A DNA stretch of 49,196 nt from Mesorhizobium intechi (lineage in GTDB: Bacteria > Pseudomonadota > Alphaproteobacteria > Rhizobiales > Rhizobiaceae), in contig NZ_PNOT02000302.1 in assembly GCF_002879535.1 (NCBI RefSeq), forward strand, positions 1-49,196, in the 5' to 3' direction. A program made the translations under genes and the position numbers. Positions within the stretch are counted from its first letter, which is position 1. Each line of letters begins with the position of its first letter. The notes under the pieces are model-generated. The model was not told the DNA's origin and searched no databases. It saw only the letters and a list, made by a program, of their open reading frames with translations. Positions 38,284-45,238 of this stretch are shown piece by piece.

Positions 38284-38451
38284 TCACAGGCCGTGGATGG
38301 CGATGCGCACCAGTACCGCGGCAGCGGCCAGCGCCACGAGCAGGATGCCGAGGCCGATGGGGGAACCCCAGCCATACCATTCCATCGCCAGCTTGGCGTA
38401 TTTGAATTCGTCCTCATGCGAGAGAGGGGTACGTTGTTGAATCGAACTCAT
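38284..38451 (-). CDS. 55-aa single-pass membrane protein upstream of the FAD monooxygenase
   Basis: The protein begins MSSIQQRTPLSHEDEFKYAK, continues with an aromatic stretch (MEWYGWGSP) and has one membrane helix (about residues 31-52, IGLGILLVALAAAAVLVRIA), ending IHGL. AAGGAG eight bases before the ATG at 38451 is a good ribosome site. The stop is two bases from the start of the monooxygenase gene, so the two are coupled. I do not recognise a family; it might anchor or assist the enzyme or transport its substrate. Confidence 0.7.
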   Translation of the reverse strand: MSSIQQRTPLSHEDEFKYAKLAMEWYGWGSPIGLGILLVALAAAAVLVRIAIHGL

Positions 38452-38518
38452 TTTTTTCACTCCTTGTCGACGGCCGGCTCTTGCCTTGTCGGCGCCACGG
38501 CCGCATATTGCTGAGATG

Positions 38519-38533
38519 GTCTAAATGTTAGAC
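38519..38533. promoter_or_regulatory. perfect palindromic operator between MarR and monooxygenase genes
   Basis: GTCTAA-ATG-TTAGAC is a perfect 6+3+6 inverted repeat located 15 bases before the MarR start and about 68 bases before the divergent small membrane-protein gene. A further half-site TTAGA lies at 38544-38548, touching the MarR start codon. Its place and form fit an autoregulated MarR operator. Confidence 0.65.
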
Positions 38534-38547
38534 GGATTGATAGTTAG

Positions 38548-39045
38548 ATGATCGAAATAAATTTGTCAAGCCGCCATCGCGACGAAATGGCGGCCGCGAT
38601 CGGCCTCGCCGTGATGCAATGGCAGGACGCCACGCAGGCCTATGACGAGGCGGTGGGCACGAGGCTCGGCCTGAACATGGCCGAGCGCCATTGCATCGGG
38701 CTGCTCCATGGCGGCCCGCAATCGGCCGGCGCCATCGCGACCGCGACCGGGCTGACGCCGGCCGCCGTGACGGCGCTGATCGACCGGCTGGAGGCGCGCG
38801 GGCTGCTGACGCGCACGCGCAGCCTCGAGGACAGGCGCAAGGTGGTGATCGAGGCGACCGAGGCGACGCGGGAGCTGTCGGCGCGCTATTACGGCGCCAT
38901 CGCCAAGGAGGGTGAGAAGGTGATCGCCAGCTTCAGCGACGCCGAGCTCGCGACCATATCACGCTTCGTCAACGCCGCGCTCGACCTGCAGCGCGCCCAG
39001 CTTGCGCGGCTGCAGGCCGAGGGGTCGGACACACCCGGGCGATAG
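38548..39045 (+). CDS. MarR family transcriptional regulator
   Basis: This 165-aa winged-helix protein has the recognition segment GAIATATGLTPAAVTALIDRLEARGLLTRTRS at about residues 58-90 and the wing with LEDRRKVVIEAT. The ATG at 38548 has no clear ribosome site and lies just 14 bases after the palindrome, so the transcript may be nearly leaderless; ATG at 38587 is an alternative. It is divergent from the small membrane-protein/FAD monooxygenase pair and most likely represses both directions until an aromatic ligand binds. Confidence 0.88.
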   Translation: MIEINLSSRHRDEMAAAIGLAVMQWQDATQAYDEAVGTRLGLNMAERHCIGLLHGGPQSAGAIATATGLTPAAVTALIDRLEARGLLTRTRSLEDRRKVVIEATEATRELSARYYGAIAKEGEKVIASFSDAELATISRFVNAALDLQRAQLARLQAEGSDTPGR

Positions 39046-39092
39046 AGGTCCTGTGTTCGCGGCGTTACCGCAAACGTCGGCAGGGAACGCCA

Positions 39093-39725
39093 CTATTTCG
39101 GCTGGACCCCATAGACGGCTAGAAATGCCTCCACCGAGGCATCCGCGTGCCGTTCCAGGTCGGGCTTGGAGCGCCGGTTGCTCCCCGTGAACATGGCTTC
39201 GTTCATGGGGATCCAAAGAAGCATCCCAAAAAGATGGCTGGCCGCCAGATAGGGATCACTTGTTTTTATCAGTCCCCGACTGGTGAGCCTTTGAAAGCAG
39301 GACGCCGTCGAGGCAAGCATGCGCTCAAAACCCTTTTCGTACCAAGCGCGGCCAAGCTGCGGCATTCGATCCGCGTTGGCGATGATCAAGCGTCGCAGCT
39401 TCAACAACTCTTCATCCATGAGAACCGCTATCAGGCGTCGGGCAAGCTGCTGCAGGCCGCCTTCCATGAATTTCGCCTCGGAAAGCAGCGTCGTCACGGA
39501 CTCGATGATGTCATTGACCTGGGCGGCGGTTGACAGAACGACTTCGCCGAACAGCGTCTCCTTGTCGGTGAAATGCTTGTAGACGGTCTGCTTGGAAGCC
39601 CCCGCTTTGGTGGCGATTTCCTCCATGCTGGTTCCGTCATAACCCTTGCTGATGAACGCCGCCGTGGCCGCCTGAATGATCTCACGATCCTTGCGAGCCG
39701 ATCTGGTCTCACCGTCGATTTTCAT
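39093..39725 (-). CDS. TetR/AcrR family transcriptional regulator
   Basis: This is a 210-aa repressor. The N-terminal helix-turn-helix domain (residues 12-60) contains AATAAFISKGYDGTSMEEIA and GASKQTVYKHFTDKETLF, and the ligand-binding helical domain follows. GGGAG precedes the ATG at 39725. It is divergent from a VOC-family gene, with two operator-like palindromes between, so autoregulation with control of the VOC gene is likely. A TTGACA (minus strand, 39807-39802) with TACCGT 17 bases on forms a plausible promoter overlapping the distal palindrome. Confidence 0.9.
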   Translation of the reverse strand: MKIDGETRSARKDREIIQAATAAFISKGYDGTSMEEIATKAGASKQTVYKHFTDKETLFGEVVLSTAAQVNDIIESVTTLLSEAKFMEGGLQQLARRLIAVLMDEELLKLRRLIIANADRMPQLGRAWYEKGFERMLASTASCFQRLTSRGLIKTSDPYLAASHLFGMLLWIPMNEAMFTGSNRRSKPDLERHADASVEAFLAVYGVQPK

Positions 39726-39739
39726 GGCGTTCTCCCAAC

Positions 39740-39802
39740 CAGTACTAGACGGTACCGTTCTCGCATGCTAGCCGTAAAACGGTACTGGACTGACTAGTAC
39801 CT
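39740..39802. promoter_or_regulatory. two operator-like palindromes between tetR and VOC genes
   Basis: Site 1 is CAGTACTAGACGGTACCG (39740-39757). Site 2 is GGTACT (39781-39786), nine bases, then AGTACC (39796-39801), a perfect 6-bp inverted repeat. Both share the GTAC-T-G core and are related in reverse orientation. They flank the start region of the divergent promoters, as expected for sites of the adjacent TetR protein. Confidence 0.6.
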
Positions 39803-39827
39803 GTCAACGAAGGCAAGGCTTAGACCG

Positions 39828-40232
39828 ATGACCAAGATGATCTTCATAAATCTGCCGGTGCGCGATCTGCAGGCAGCGACCAATTTCTATCTCGCGATCG
39901 GCGGCACGCTCAATCCGCAGTTCTCGAACGACCAGGCCAGCTCGATCATGTTCTCCGACTCGATCGGGGTGATGTTGCTGACGCACCAGCATTATGGCCA
40001 GTTCACGACGCGCCAGATCGGCGACGCCAGGCGCGACAGCCAGATGCTGATCGCACTCACCGCCGGCAGCAAGGACGAGGTCAATGCCACGATCGAGAAA
40101 GGCGTGGCGGCAGGCGGCCGCGCCGATCCGAACCCCGCGCAGGACCTCGGCTTCATGTACAACCGCCACATCGAAGACCCCGACGGCTACGTCTGGGAGT
40201 TCTTGTGGATGAACCCCGCCGCCATGCAGTAG
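39828..40232 (+). CDS. VOC (glyoxalase/bleomycin resistance-like) family protein
   Basis: This 134-aa protein of the vicinal oxygen chelate fold starts MTKMIFINLPVRDLQAATNF and ends with NRHIEDPDGYVWEFLWMNP, including the typical EDPDG and the metal-ligand Glu of WEFLW. These small VOC proteins may be metal enzymes or binding proteins; no substrate is assigned. It is controlled, most probably, by the divergent TetR gene. A perfect 13-bp palindrome follows it (40254-40295). Confidence 0.88.
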   Translation: MTKMIFINLPVRDLQAATNFYLAIGGTLNPQFSNDQASSIMFSDSIGVMLLTHQHYGQFTTRQIGDARRDSQMLIALTAGSKDEVNATIEKGVAAGGRADPNPAQDLGFMYNRHIEDPDGYVWEFLWMNPAAMQ

Positions 40233-40253
40233 CCCAGCGGAATCGAAGCGTCC

Positions 40254-40295
40254 AAAGCGCGTCGCGTTGAGGCAGATCCATGCGACGCGCTTTGA
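40254..40295. repeat. perfect 13-bp inverted repeat, rhizobial palindrome or bidirectional terminator
   Basis: CAAAGCGCGTCGC (40254-40266) and GCGACGCGCTTTG (40283-40295) are perfect complements separated by 16 bases. It lies between the convergent VOC and FAD oxidoreductase genes, 21 bases after the VOC stop. No T-run follows on either strand, so it is more likely a dispersed rhizobial palindrome that also stalls transcription. I recall similar AAAGCGCGTCGC elements in rhizobial genomes. Confidence 0.6.
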
Positions 40296-40418
40296 TCATG
40301 TTCTCAAAACTGGAGTGTGCCCTTTGACGCCCATGAGAGGACCGCGACCAGCAGCCTCGAAACAAGCGCCCGCGGGCGTTGCGGGCGAACCCTGGATCGG
40401 AGAGCACCAGCTTGCCGA

Positions 40419-41723
40419 TCATGCCGTGACCTTGTCCCCGGCGGCCGCGCGGCGTTCCCGCCACCAGTCCTGCGCCTGCAATTTCCAGTAGGTGAGCTGC
40501 GCGGCGGCGAGGCCGGCGGCGCCGCCGGCCCAGGTCAGTCCGAACGGTGCGAACTGCCGGTAGCGGTCCGAAACGCCCAGAATGCCTTCCGCGACGATTT
40601 TGCCGGCAATCGCCGTGGTGTTGAGGCCATGGCCGCCGAACGCAGTGCAGTACCAGACACCCGGCTGCAGCTCGCCAATTTGGGGCATAAGATGCCGGGC
40701 ATAGGACATCAGCCCCGACCAGGCCAATTCGGTCTTGAGGCTGGCAAGCTGCGGGTATGTGCCGACCATCTCGCGCCGCAATTCGCGCGCCAGGGCACCG
40801 GCGGAAGCGGCGCGCGTGGTGATGCGCCCGCCCCACAAGAGGCGATTGCCGTTTTCGACCAGGCGATAATAGTCACCGGCCCGCCTGTTATCGCCGACAG
40901 CATCGGTGGTCGCAATCGCTTGCGCGATGAGGCGGGGAGCCGCCTCGGAAACCATCACATAGGTCGCGATGGGCAGGACGGCGCGATAAAGTTGAGCGAA
41001 GACCGGGCCGGTATAGCCGCCGGTCGCCAGCACGACATGGGGGGCCGCAAGCGTGCCCTGTCCGGTGCGCAGTATCTTTTTCGGCCCCGACAGGTCGCAT
41101 TGCACGACCTCCGAACTCTCGTGGATTTTGCCACCCAGGCGCTCGATCTCGTCGGCCAGGCAACGCAGATAGTTGAGCGGATGGATGTGAAAGGCGTTCG
41201 GGTCGCGCAGGCCCTGGTGATAGCGGGCGGACTTCAGCACCGCGCGGACGTCTTCCCGGCACAGATATTGAAGCTCATAACCATGGTCGCGTGCCATCTG
41301 GTCGGCATAGGCTTTCAGCGCGTCGCCATCGTCATAGCGTAGGACGCTCAGCAACCCGGCACGCGGCGCGGCGGGCGATATTGCGAGCGCCTCGATGGTG
41401 TCGCGCACGAATTCGACGCCTTCGATCGACAGCCGGTGCAATCCGCGCGCCGCCTCCTGGCCTACTCGCGCGGCGATGTTCTCGCCACCGGTGGCGAAAC
41501 CAGGCGTGACGAAACCGCCATTCCGGCCCGAGGCGCCGAACCCGACGAGCTGGGCTTCCAACACGACGACATGCAATCCGGCGCGCGCCAGTTGCAGCGC
41601 CGTGGTCAGGCCGGCTAGTCCGCCGCCGACGATGGCTACGTCACATTGCCCCTCGCCTTGCAGCTGAGGCCTTGTCTTGCACTCGGTCAGAGTGCGTGCG
41701 TAGTAGTTGTCCGGATAGGCCAT
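40419..41723 (-). CDS. FAD-binding amine oxidoreductase (DAO/PuuB-like family)
   Basis: This is a 434-aa DAO-fold enzyme. The N-terminal tail MAYPDNYYARTL is typical of gamma-glutamylputrescine oxidase-like proteins. The FAD motif is IVGGGLAG at residues 31-38, followed by GFGASGRNGGFVTPGF. The C-terminal segment WSGLMSYARHLMPQIGELQPG and GGHGLNTTAIAGKIVAEGI complete the fold. It probably oxidises a secondary amine or polyamine derivative. The next stretch (41724-42027) holds a solute-binding-protein remnant on the same strand, hinting that an uptake system once accompanied it. Confidence 0.88.
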   Translation of the reverse strand: MAYPDNYYARTLTECKTRPQLQGEGQCDVAIVGGGLAGLTTALQLARAGLHVVVLEAQLVGFGASGRNGGFVTPGFATGGENIAARVGQEAARGLHRLSIEGVEFVRDTIEALAISPAAPRAGLLSVLRYDDGDALKAYADQMARDHGYELQYLCREDVRAVLKSARYHQGLRDPNAFHIHPLNYLRCLADEIERLGGKIHESSEVVQCDLSGPKKILRTGQGTLAAPHVVLATGGYTGPVFAQLYRAVLPIATYVMVSEAAPRLIAQAIATTDAVGDNRRAGDYYRLVENGNRLLWGGRITTRAASAGALARELRREMVGTYPQLASLKTELAWSGLMSYARHLMPQIGELQPGVWYCTAFGGHGLNTTAIAGKIVAEGILGVSDRYRQFAPFGLTWAGGAAGLAAAQLTYWKLQAQDWWRERRAAAGDKVTA

Positions 41724-41768
41724 CGGCGACTTTGCGGTGAGGGGCGGTGCATTTTGGTGGACGAGGTA

Positions 41769-42005
41769 TCACCGCCTGCCGCCGGGGGCAGCCGGTGGAA
41801 TGAACTCACTTGGCGCTGTGGTCCTGTCGTACCATTTCATGGTCAGCGCGGCGAGTGTGCCGTCCGTTTTCATCCCGATGATGATGGCTGCGACCTTTGC
41901 GGTCCACTCATGATCCTTCTTCTCAGCGATGACGACGAGTGTCTCCCAGAAAGCATGTTCTCCTTCCAGGATTTTCACGGGGTAGCCGTTCTCGATGGCC
42001 GCGGC
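41769..42005 (-). pseudogene. C-terminal remnant of an amino-acid-type ABC solute-binding protein
   Basis: About 79 codons of one minus-strand frame read like the last part of a family-3 solute-binding protein: AAAIENGYPVKILEGEHAF, then FWETLVVIAEKKDHEW, then IIGMKTDGTLAALTMKWYD, where the KTDGT...L..KWY pattern is typical. It ends with a Pro-rich tail before a TGA. No start codon or N-terminal domain exists; the frame runs back into phhA in a different frame, without homology. It fills most of the 304-base gap between the FAD oxidoreductase and phhA. The call rests on pattern recognition of a short piece. Confidence 0.55.
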
Positions 42006-42027
42006 GTTGCGCCGCCATTCAGTCGAG

Positions 42028-42864
42028 CTAGACCGTCGCCGGGTCCAGCGCCGGCTGGCCTTTGCGGCGGGCGACGATCGCCGCGAAATCCGCATTCTGG
42101 AAGGCATCGCGCAAGGCGTCGAAGGACGGCAGCACGAAATAGGCGCGCTGGAACTTGTCGATTTCGTAGCCGGTGCGCATCACCGTTTCGAGGTCGAAAG
42201 GCACGTGATGGGCGTCCTTGCCGTCGACGGCGAACTGCAACTCGGTGAAGGACGACATCAGACCGGCGCCAAAGGCCTTCAATGGCTGGCCGGCCTCCTG
42301 CATCAAGCCGTATTCGGCCGTGTACCAGTAGAGCCGGGTGATCATCTCGTCGCCGCCGAGCGCGATGATGTCGCCGGCCTTCTTGCCATACATCTGCATG
42401 AAGTCGGCGAAGACCGGCTGCGACAGCACCGGCACGTGGCCGAAGAAATCATGGAACATGTCCGGCTCGACGATGTAGTCGAGCTCCTGCCTGGTGCGCA
42501 GCCAGTTGGTGACCGGGAAGCGGCGGTTGGCGAGATGGTCGAAGAAGGGAGCGGCGGGGATGAGGCCCGGCACCGCGACGATCTCCCAGCCGGTCAGCTT
42601 GCGCAGCTTGGTGCTGACCTCGTCGAAGTCGGGAATGCGGTCGATGAGGCCGAGTTTTTCGACACCGTCGAGATAGGAATGATGGGCGAGCTTGCGAGTC
42701 AGCTTGGTTTGGCGATTGCACAATTTGCGCCACACCGCCTGTTCCTCATCGCTGTAGTCATAGCCCTGGGCCACGGTGAAATCGGCACGGCAGACCGAAT
42801 AGTCGCCGCGCAACCCCTGCGCCGCGCAATCGCGGGCATATTCGGCAACACTCATCGTCGTCAT
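42028..42864 (-). CDS. phhA: phenylalanine 4-monooxygenase
   Basis: This 278-aa non-heme iron, tetrahydrobiopterin-dependent enzyme hydroxylates phenylalanine to tyrosine. Iron ligands are His138 and His143 (DMFHDFFGHVPVL) and Glu184 (YWYTAEYGLM). The central segment FFDHLANRRFPVTNWLRTRQELDYI is typical of bacterial PAH. GAGGAG lies seven bases before the ATG at 42864. It is divergent from an Lrp/AsnC regulator (139-bp gap), which likely controls it in response to phenylalanine or tyrosine. The TAG stop is 23 bases from the transporter remnant. Confidence 0.96.
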   Translation of the reverse strand: MTTMSVAEYARDCAAQGLRGDYSVCRADFTVAQGYDYSDEEQAVWRKLCNRQTKLTRKLAHHSYLDGVEKLGLIDRIPDFDEVSTKLRKLTGWEIVAVPGLIPAAPFFDHLANRRFPVTNWLRTRQELDYIVEPDMFHDFFGHVPVLSQPVFADFMQMYGKKAGDIIALGGDEMITRLYWYTAEYGLMQEAGQPLKAFGAGLMSSFTELQFAVDGKDAHHVPFDLETVMRTGYEIDKFQRAYFVLPSFDALRDAFQNADFAAIVARRKGQPALDPATV

Positions 42865-42918
42865 GGTTTTTCTCCTCGCAAATCGGCAATGGCAGACGTG
42901 TCAGGAGGGTAACCGCAT

Positions 42919-42930
42919 TTGCCGAGGCAA
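42919..42930. promoter_or_regulatory. possible Lrp/AsnC site between phhA and lrp-like gene
   Basis: TTGCCGAGGCAA is a perfect 5+2+5 inverted repeat in the divergent promoter region, 55 bases before phhA. Lrp-type sites are loosely palindromic and of this size. Only position and symmetry support the call. Confidence 0.3.
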
Positions 42931-43003
42931 TTTGGTTCTGATCATGGCTCGTCAGGGGTATTCGGGATAACATTCACTCACAATGCCCATTGCAGGAGTG
43001 AAA

Positions 43004-43480
43004 ATGCCTCAATTTGACGACTTCGAGATCAAGATGCTCGATCTGCTGCAACGCGACGGGCGCAAGCCCGTCTCCGAACTGGCGCAAGAGATCGGCCTGT
43101 CGACGACGCCATGCGCGCGGCGCTTCGAGTCGCTGCAGGATGCCGGCATCATCAAGGGCTTTGCCGCCGTGATCAGCCGCCGCGCGGTCGGCCTGATGGT
43201 CGAGGTGTTCATCCAGGTGCGCCTGGTCAGCCACAGCGACGGCTCGCCGGAAAAGTTCATTGCCGCGGTGCAGCGCATGGACGAGGTGTCCTCGTGCTGG
43301 ACGATGACCGGCGATCACGACTTCCTGCTGCATGTGATGGTGCCTTCAGTCGACGAGCTCAACGCCTTCGTCATGCATCGGCTGATGCGGCTCGACGGCG
43401 TGCGCGACGTCCACACCCAGCTCGTGCTGCAGAACATCAAGGGTCCTGGCCACGTGCCGCTCACGCATTTGAGAAAGTAG
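43004..43480 (+). CDS. Lrp/AsnC family transcriptional regulator
   Basis: This is a 158-aa regulator. The N-terminal helix-turn-helix (residues 5-50) contains LDLLQRDGRKPVSELAQEIGLSTTPCARRF, and the C-terminal RAM/AsnC ligand domain includes CWTMTGDHDFLLHVMVPSVDEL. GGAG five bases before the ATG at 43004 supports this start over an in-frame ATG seven codons upstream. Its divergent position beside phhA matches the known arrangement in which an Lrp-type protein activates phenylalanine hydroxylase (inference by analogy). Confidence 0.92.
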   Translation: MPQFDDFEIKMLDLLQRDGRKPVSELAQEIGLSTTPCARRFESLQDAGIIKGFAAVISRRAVGLMVEVFIQVRLVSHSDGSPEKFIAAVQRMDEVSSCWTMTGDHDFLLHVMVPSVDELNAFVMHRLMRLDGVRDVHTQLVLQNIKGPGHVPLTHLRK

Positions 43481-43486
43481 CGCCTG

Positions 43487-43503
43487 CCCCAGCGCTTCTG
43501 GGG
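43487..43503 (+). terminator. hairpin after the lrp-like gene
   Basis: CCCCAG (43487-43492) and CTGGGG (43498-43503) form a 6-bp stem with a 5-base loop, six bases after the stop. There is no following T-run on the plus strand, so a rho-independent terminator is not certain. Confidence 0.35.
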
Positions 43504-43560
43504 AAAAGCTGCACGCAAACTGCTGAAACGAGCCAAGCGGGCGGCTAGATCGCCGGCCAG

Positions 43561-43593
43561 CATGGGCGGACCATCTCTCGGAGGTCCGCCATG
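43561..43593 (+). promoter_or_regulatory. hairpin covering the ribosome-binding site and start codon of the radical SAM gene
   Basis: GGCGGACC (43565-43572) pairs perfectly with GGTCCGCC (43583-43590), and with one bulged G the outer CAT (43561-43563) pairs with the ATG start (43591-43593). The Shine-Dalgarno GGAGG (43580-43584) is half in the 10-base loop and half in the stem. Such a fold would hide both ribosome site and start codon until melted, bound or remodelled. Confidence 0.65.
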
Positions 43594-45138
43594 AAAATCG
43601 TCCTGATCAATCCGCCGCACACCGCCATCGGCAGCCGGGTGCCGGACGATCATCTGCCGCCGCTTGGCCTGCTGGCGATCGGCGGCCCGCTGATCGACGC
43701 CGGCCATGATTTGCGGCTCGTCGATGCCGAATTCGGACCGATGCCGGTCGACAAGGTGGTGCGCGACGCTCTGCATGATTTCCCGGACTTCGTCCTGATC
43801 GGCCATTCCGGCTCGACCTCGGCGCACCCGACCGCCGTGCTGATCGCCATGATGATCAAGGAGCGCGAGCCGGCGACCATTGTCATCTATGGCGGCGTCT
43901 TCCCGACCTATCACTGGCGCGACATATTGACTGCGACCGACGTCTTCGACTTCATCGTGCGCGGCGAGGGCGAAGCGACCGTCGTGGCGCTGGTCGAGGC
44001 GCTGGAAATGCACCAGCCGCCGGCGAGCGTCGCCGGCATCGCCTTTCGCGACGATCTGCGCCGGCCCTTCGCCACGCAGGCCGCCATGGCCATTGCCGAT
44101 CTCGACGCCTACCGCGTCGGCTGGGAGCTGATCGACCACCGCCGGTACAGTTACTGGGGCGGCAAACGCGCCGTGGTGATGCAGTTTTCACGCGGCTGTC
44201 CGCATCTGTGCAACTATTGCGGCCAGCGCGGTTTCTGGACCCGCTGGCGGCATCGCGATCCAAGCAGGTTCGCGCAGGAGATCGCCCGGCTGCACCGCGA
44301 ACACGGCGTCGAGCTGGTCAATCTCGCCGACGAGAACCCGACGGTTTCGAAGAAGGCGTGGCGGGCCTTTCTCGAGGCCCTGATCGCCGAGAACGTGCCG
44401 GTGCTGATCGTCGGGTCGACCCGCGCCGACGATATTGTGCGCGACGCCGACATCCTGCATCTCTACCGCAAGGCCGGCGTCATCCGCTGGCTGCTCGGCA
44501 TGGAAAACACCGACGAGCAGACGCTGCAATTGATCCGCAAGGGCGGCAGCACCTCATCCGACCGCGAGGCGATAAGGTTGCTACGGAGGCACGGCATATT
44601 GTCGATGGCGACCTGGGTGGCCGGCTTCGAGGATGAGGGGTTTCGCGACCTGTGGCGCGGCTTTCGCCAGCTCATCGCCTATGACCCCGACCAGATCCAG
44701 GCGCTTTATGTGACGCCGCACCGCTGGACGCCGTTCTTCCGCATCGCGCGCGACCGCAAGGTCATCCAGAAAGATGCCCGGCTGTGGGACTACAAGCACC
44801 AGGTGCTGGAGATGACGCGGCTGAAGCCATGGATGCTGTTCTTCAGCGTCAAGCTCATCGAACTTGCCGTGCAGTCGCGGCCGAAAGCGTTGGCGCGCAT
44901 CCTGTTCCACCCCGATCCCGAGCAGCGGCATTCGATGCGTTGGTACACGAAAATGGGCCGCCGCGTCTGGTTCCGCGAGGTCTGGGGATTTCTGGCTCGC
45001 GATGGCAGGGTGAAGGCCGGCCCGACGCTTGCCGAATTCTGGGGCGCGCCGCAGGACGCCGAGGAGGAATCGATGGCCGTCGCACGCACCCCGCGCAACT
45101 CGGCCGAAGCCGCCATAGCGATTTCGCCAGGCGCCTGA
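43591..45138 (+). CDS. B12-binding-domain radical SAM protein (BchE-like)
   Basis: This is a 515-aa protein. Residues 1-150 form a Rossmann-like B12-binding domain (MKIVLINPPH ... HLPPLGLLAIGGPL) without the DxHxxG histidine motif, so any cobalamin would bind base-off without His ligation. The radical SAM domain follows with CxxxCxxC at Cys203, Cys207 and Cys210 (SRGCPHLCNYC), then GMENTDEQTLQLIRKGGSTS and a helical C-terminal extension. Relatives are often labelled anaerobic Mg-protoporphyrin ester cyclase, but no photosynthesis gene is nearby; methylation or another radical reaction on an unknown substrate is as likely. The start codon is masked by a hairpin. Confidence 0.85.
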   Translation: MKIVLINPPHTAIGSRVPDDHLPPLGLLAIGGPLIDAGHDLRLVDAEFGPMPVDKVVRDALHDFPDFVLIGHSGSTSAHPTAVLIAMMIKEREPATIVIYGGVFPTYHWRDILTATDVFDFIVRGEGEATVVALVEALEMHQPPASVAGIAFRDDLRRPFATQAAMAIADLDAYRVGWELIDHRRYSYWGGKRAVVMQFSRGCPHLCNYCGQRGFWTRWRHRDPSRFAQEIARLHREHGVELVNLADENPTVSKKAWRAFLEALIAENVPVLIVGSTRADDIVRDADILHLYRKAGVIRWLLGMENTDEQTLQLIRKGGSTSSDREAIRLLRRHGILSMATWVAGFEDEGFRDLWRGFRQLIAYDPDQIQALYVTPHRWTPFFRIARDRKVIQKDARLWDYKHQVLEMTRLKPWMLFFSVKLIELAVQSRPKALARILFHPDPEQRHSMRWYTKMGRRVWFREVWGFLARDGRVKAGPTLAEFWGAPQDAEEESMAVARTPRNSAEAAIAISPGA

Positions 45139-45164
45139 CCGGCTCGCCGCTCTCTCGCAAAATA

Positions 45165-45194
45165 CGCGACGACTTCGAGATAAAGGTCGTCGCG
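45165..45194. terminator. 9-bp hairpin between convergent radical SAM and argB genes
   Basis: CGCGACGAC (45165-45173) and GTCGTCGCG (45186-45194) are perfect complements with a 12-base loop, 27 bases after the radical SAM stop and 45 bases from the argB stop. It may terminate both; no T-run is present on either side. Confidence 0.5.
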
Positions 45195-45238
45195 CGCCTT
45201 GCGCGGCCCGCCTGAGCCGCGAGCGACGAAGGCACCGC

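Noticed and set aside
36164..38440. 758-codon open frame on the plus strand
   Set aside because: It is out of frame with the GMC oxidoreductase and then antisense to the FAD monooxygenase; the translation is Arg/Gly/Ala-rich and low in family-like sequence. A high-GC shadow.
39061..39091. GGCGTT ... AACGCC inverted repeat between MarR and TetR genes as a terminator
   Set aside because: Six-bp arms with a 19-base loop and no T-run; too weak to list.
43591..45138. Naming the radical SAM protein bchE
   Set aside because: No photosynthesis genes are present and the domain pattern fits many B12-dependent radical SAM enzymes, so the specific cyclase name would overstate the evidence.
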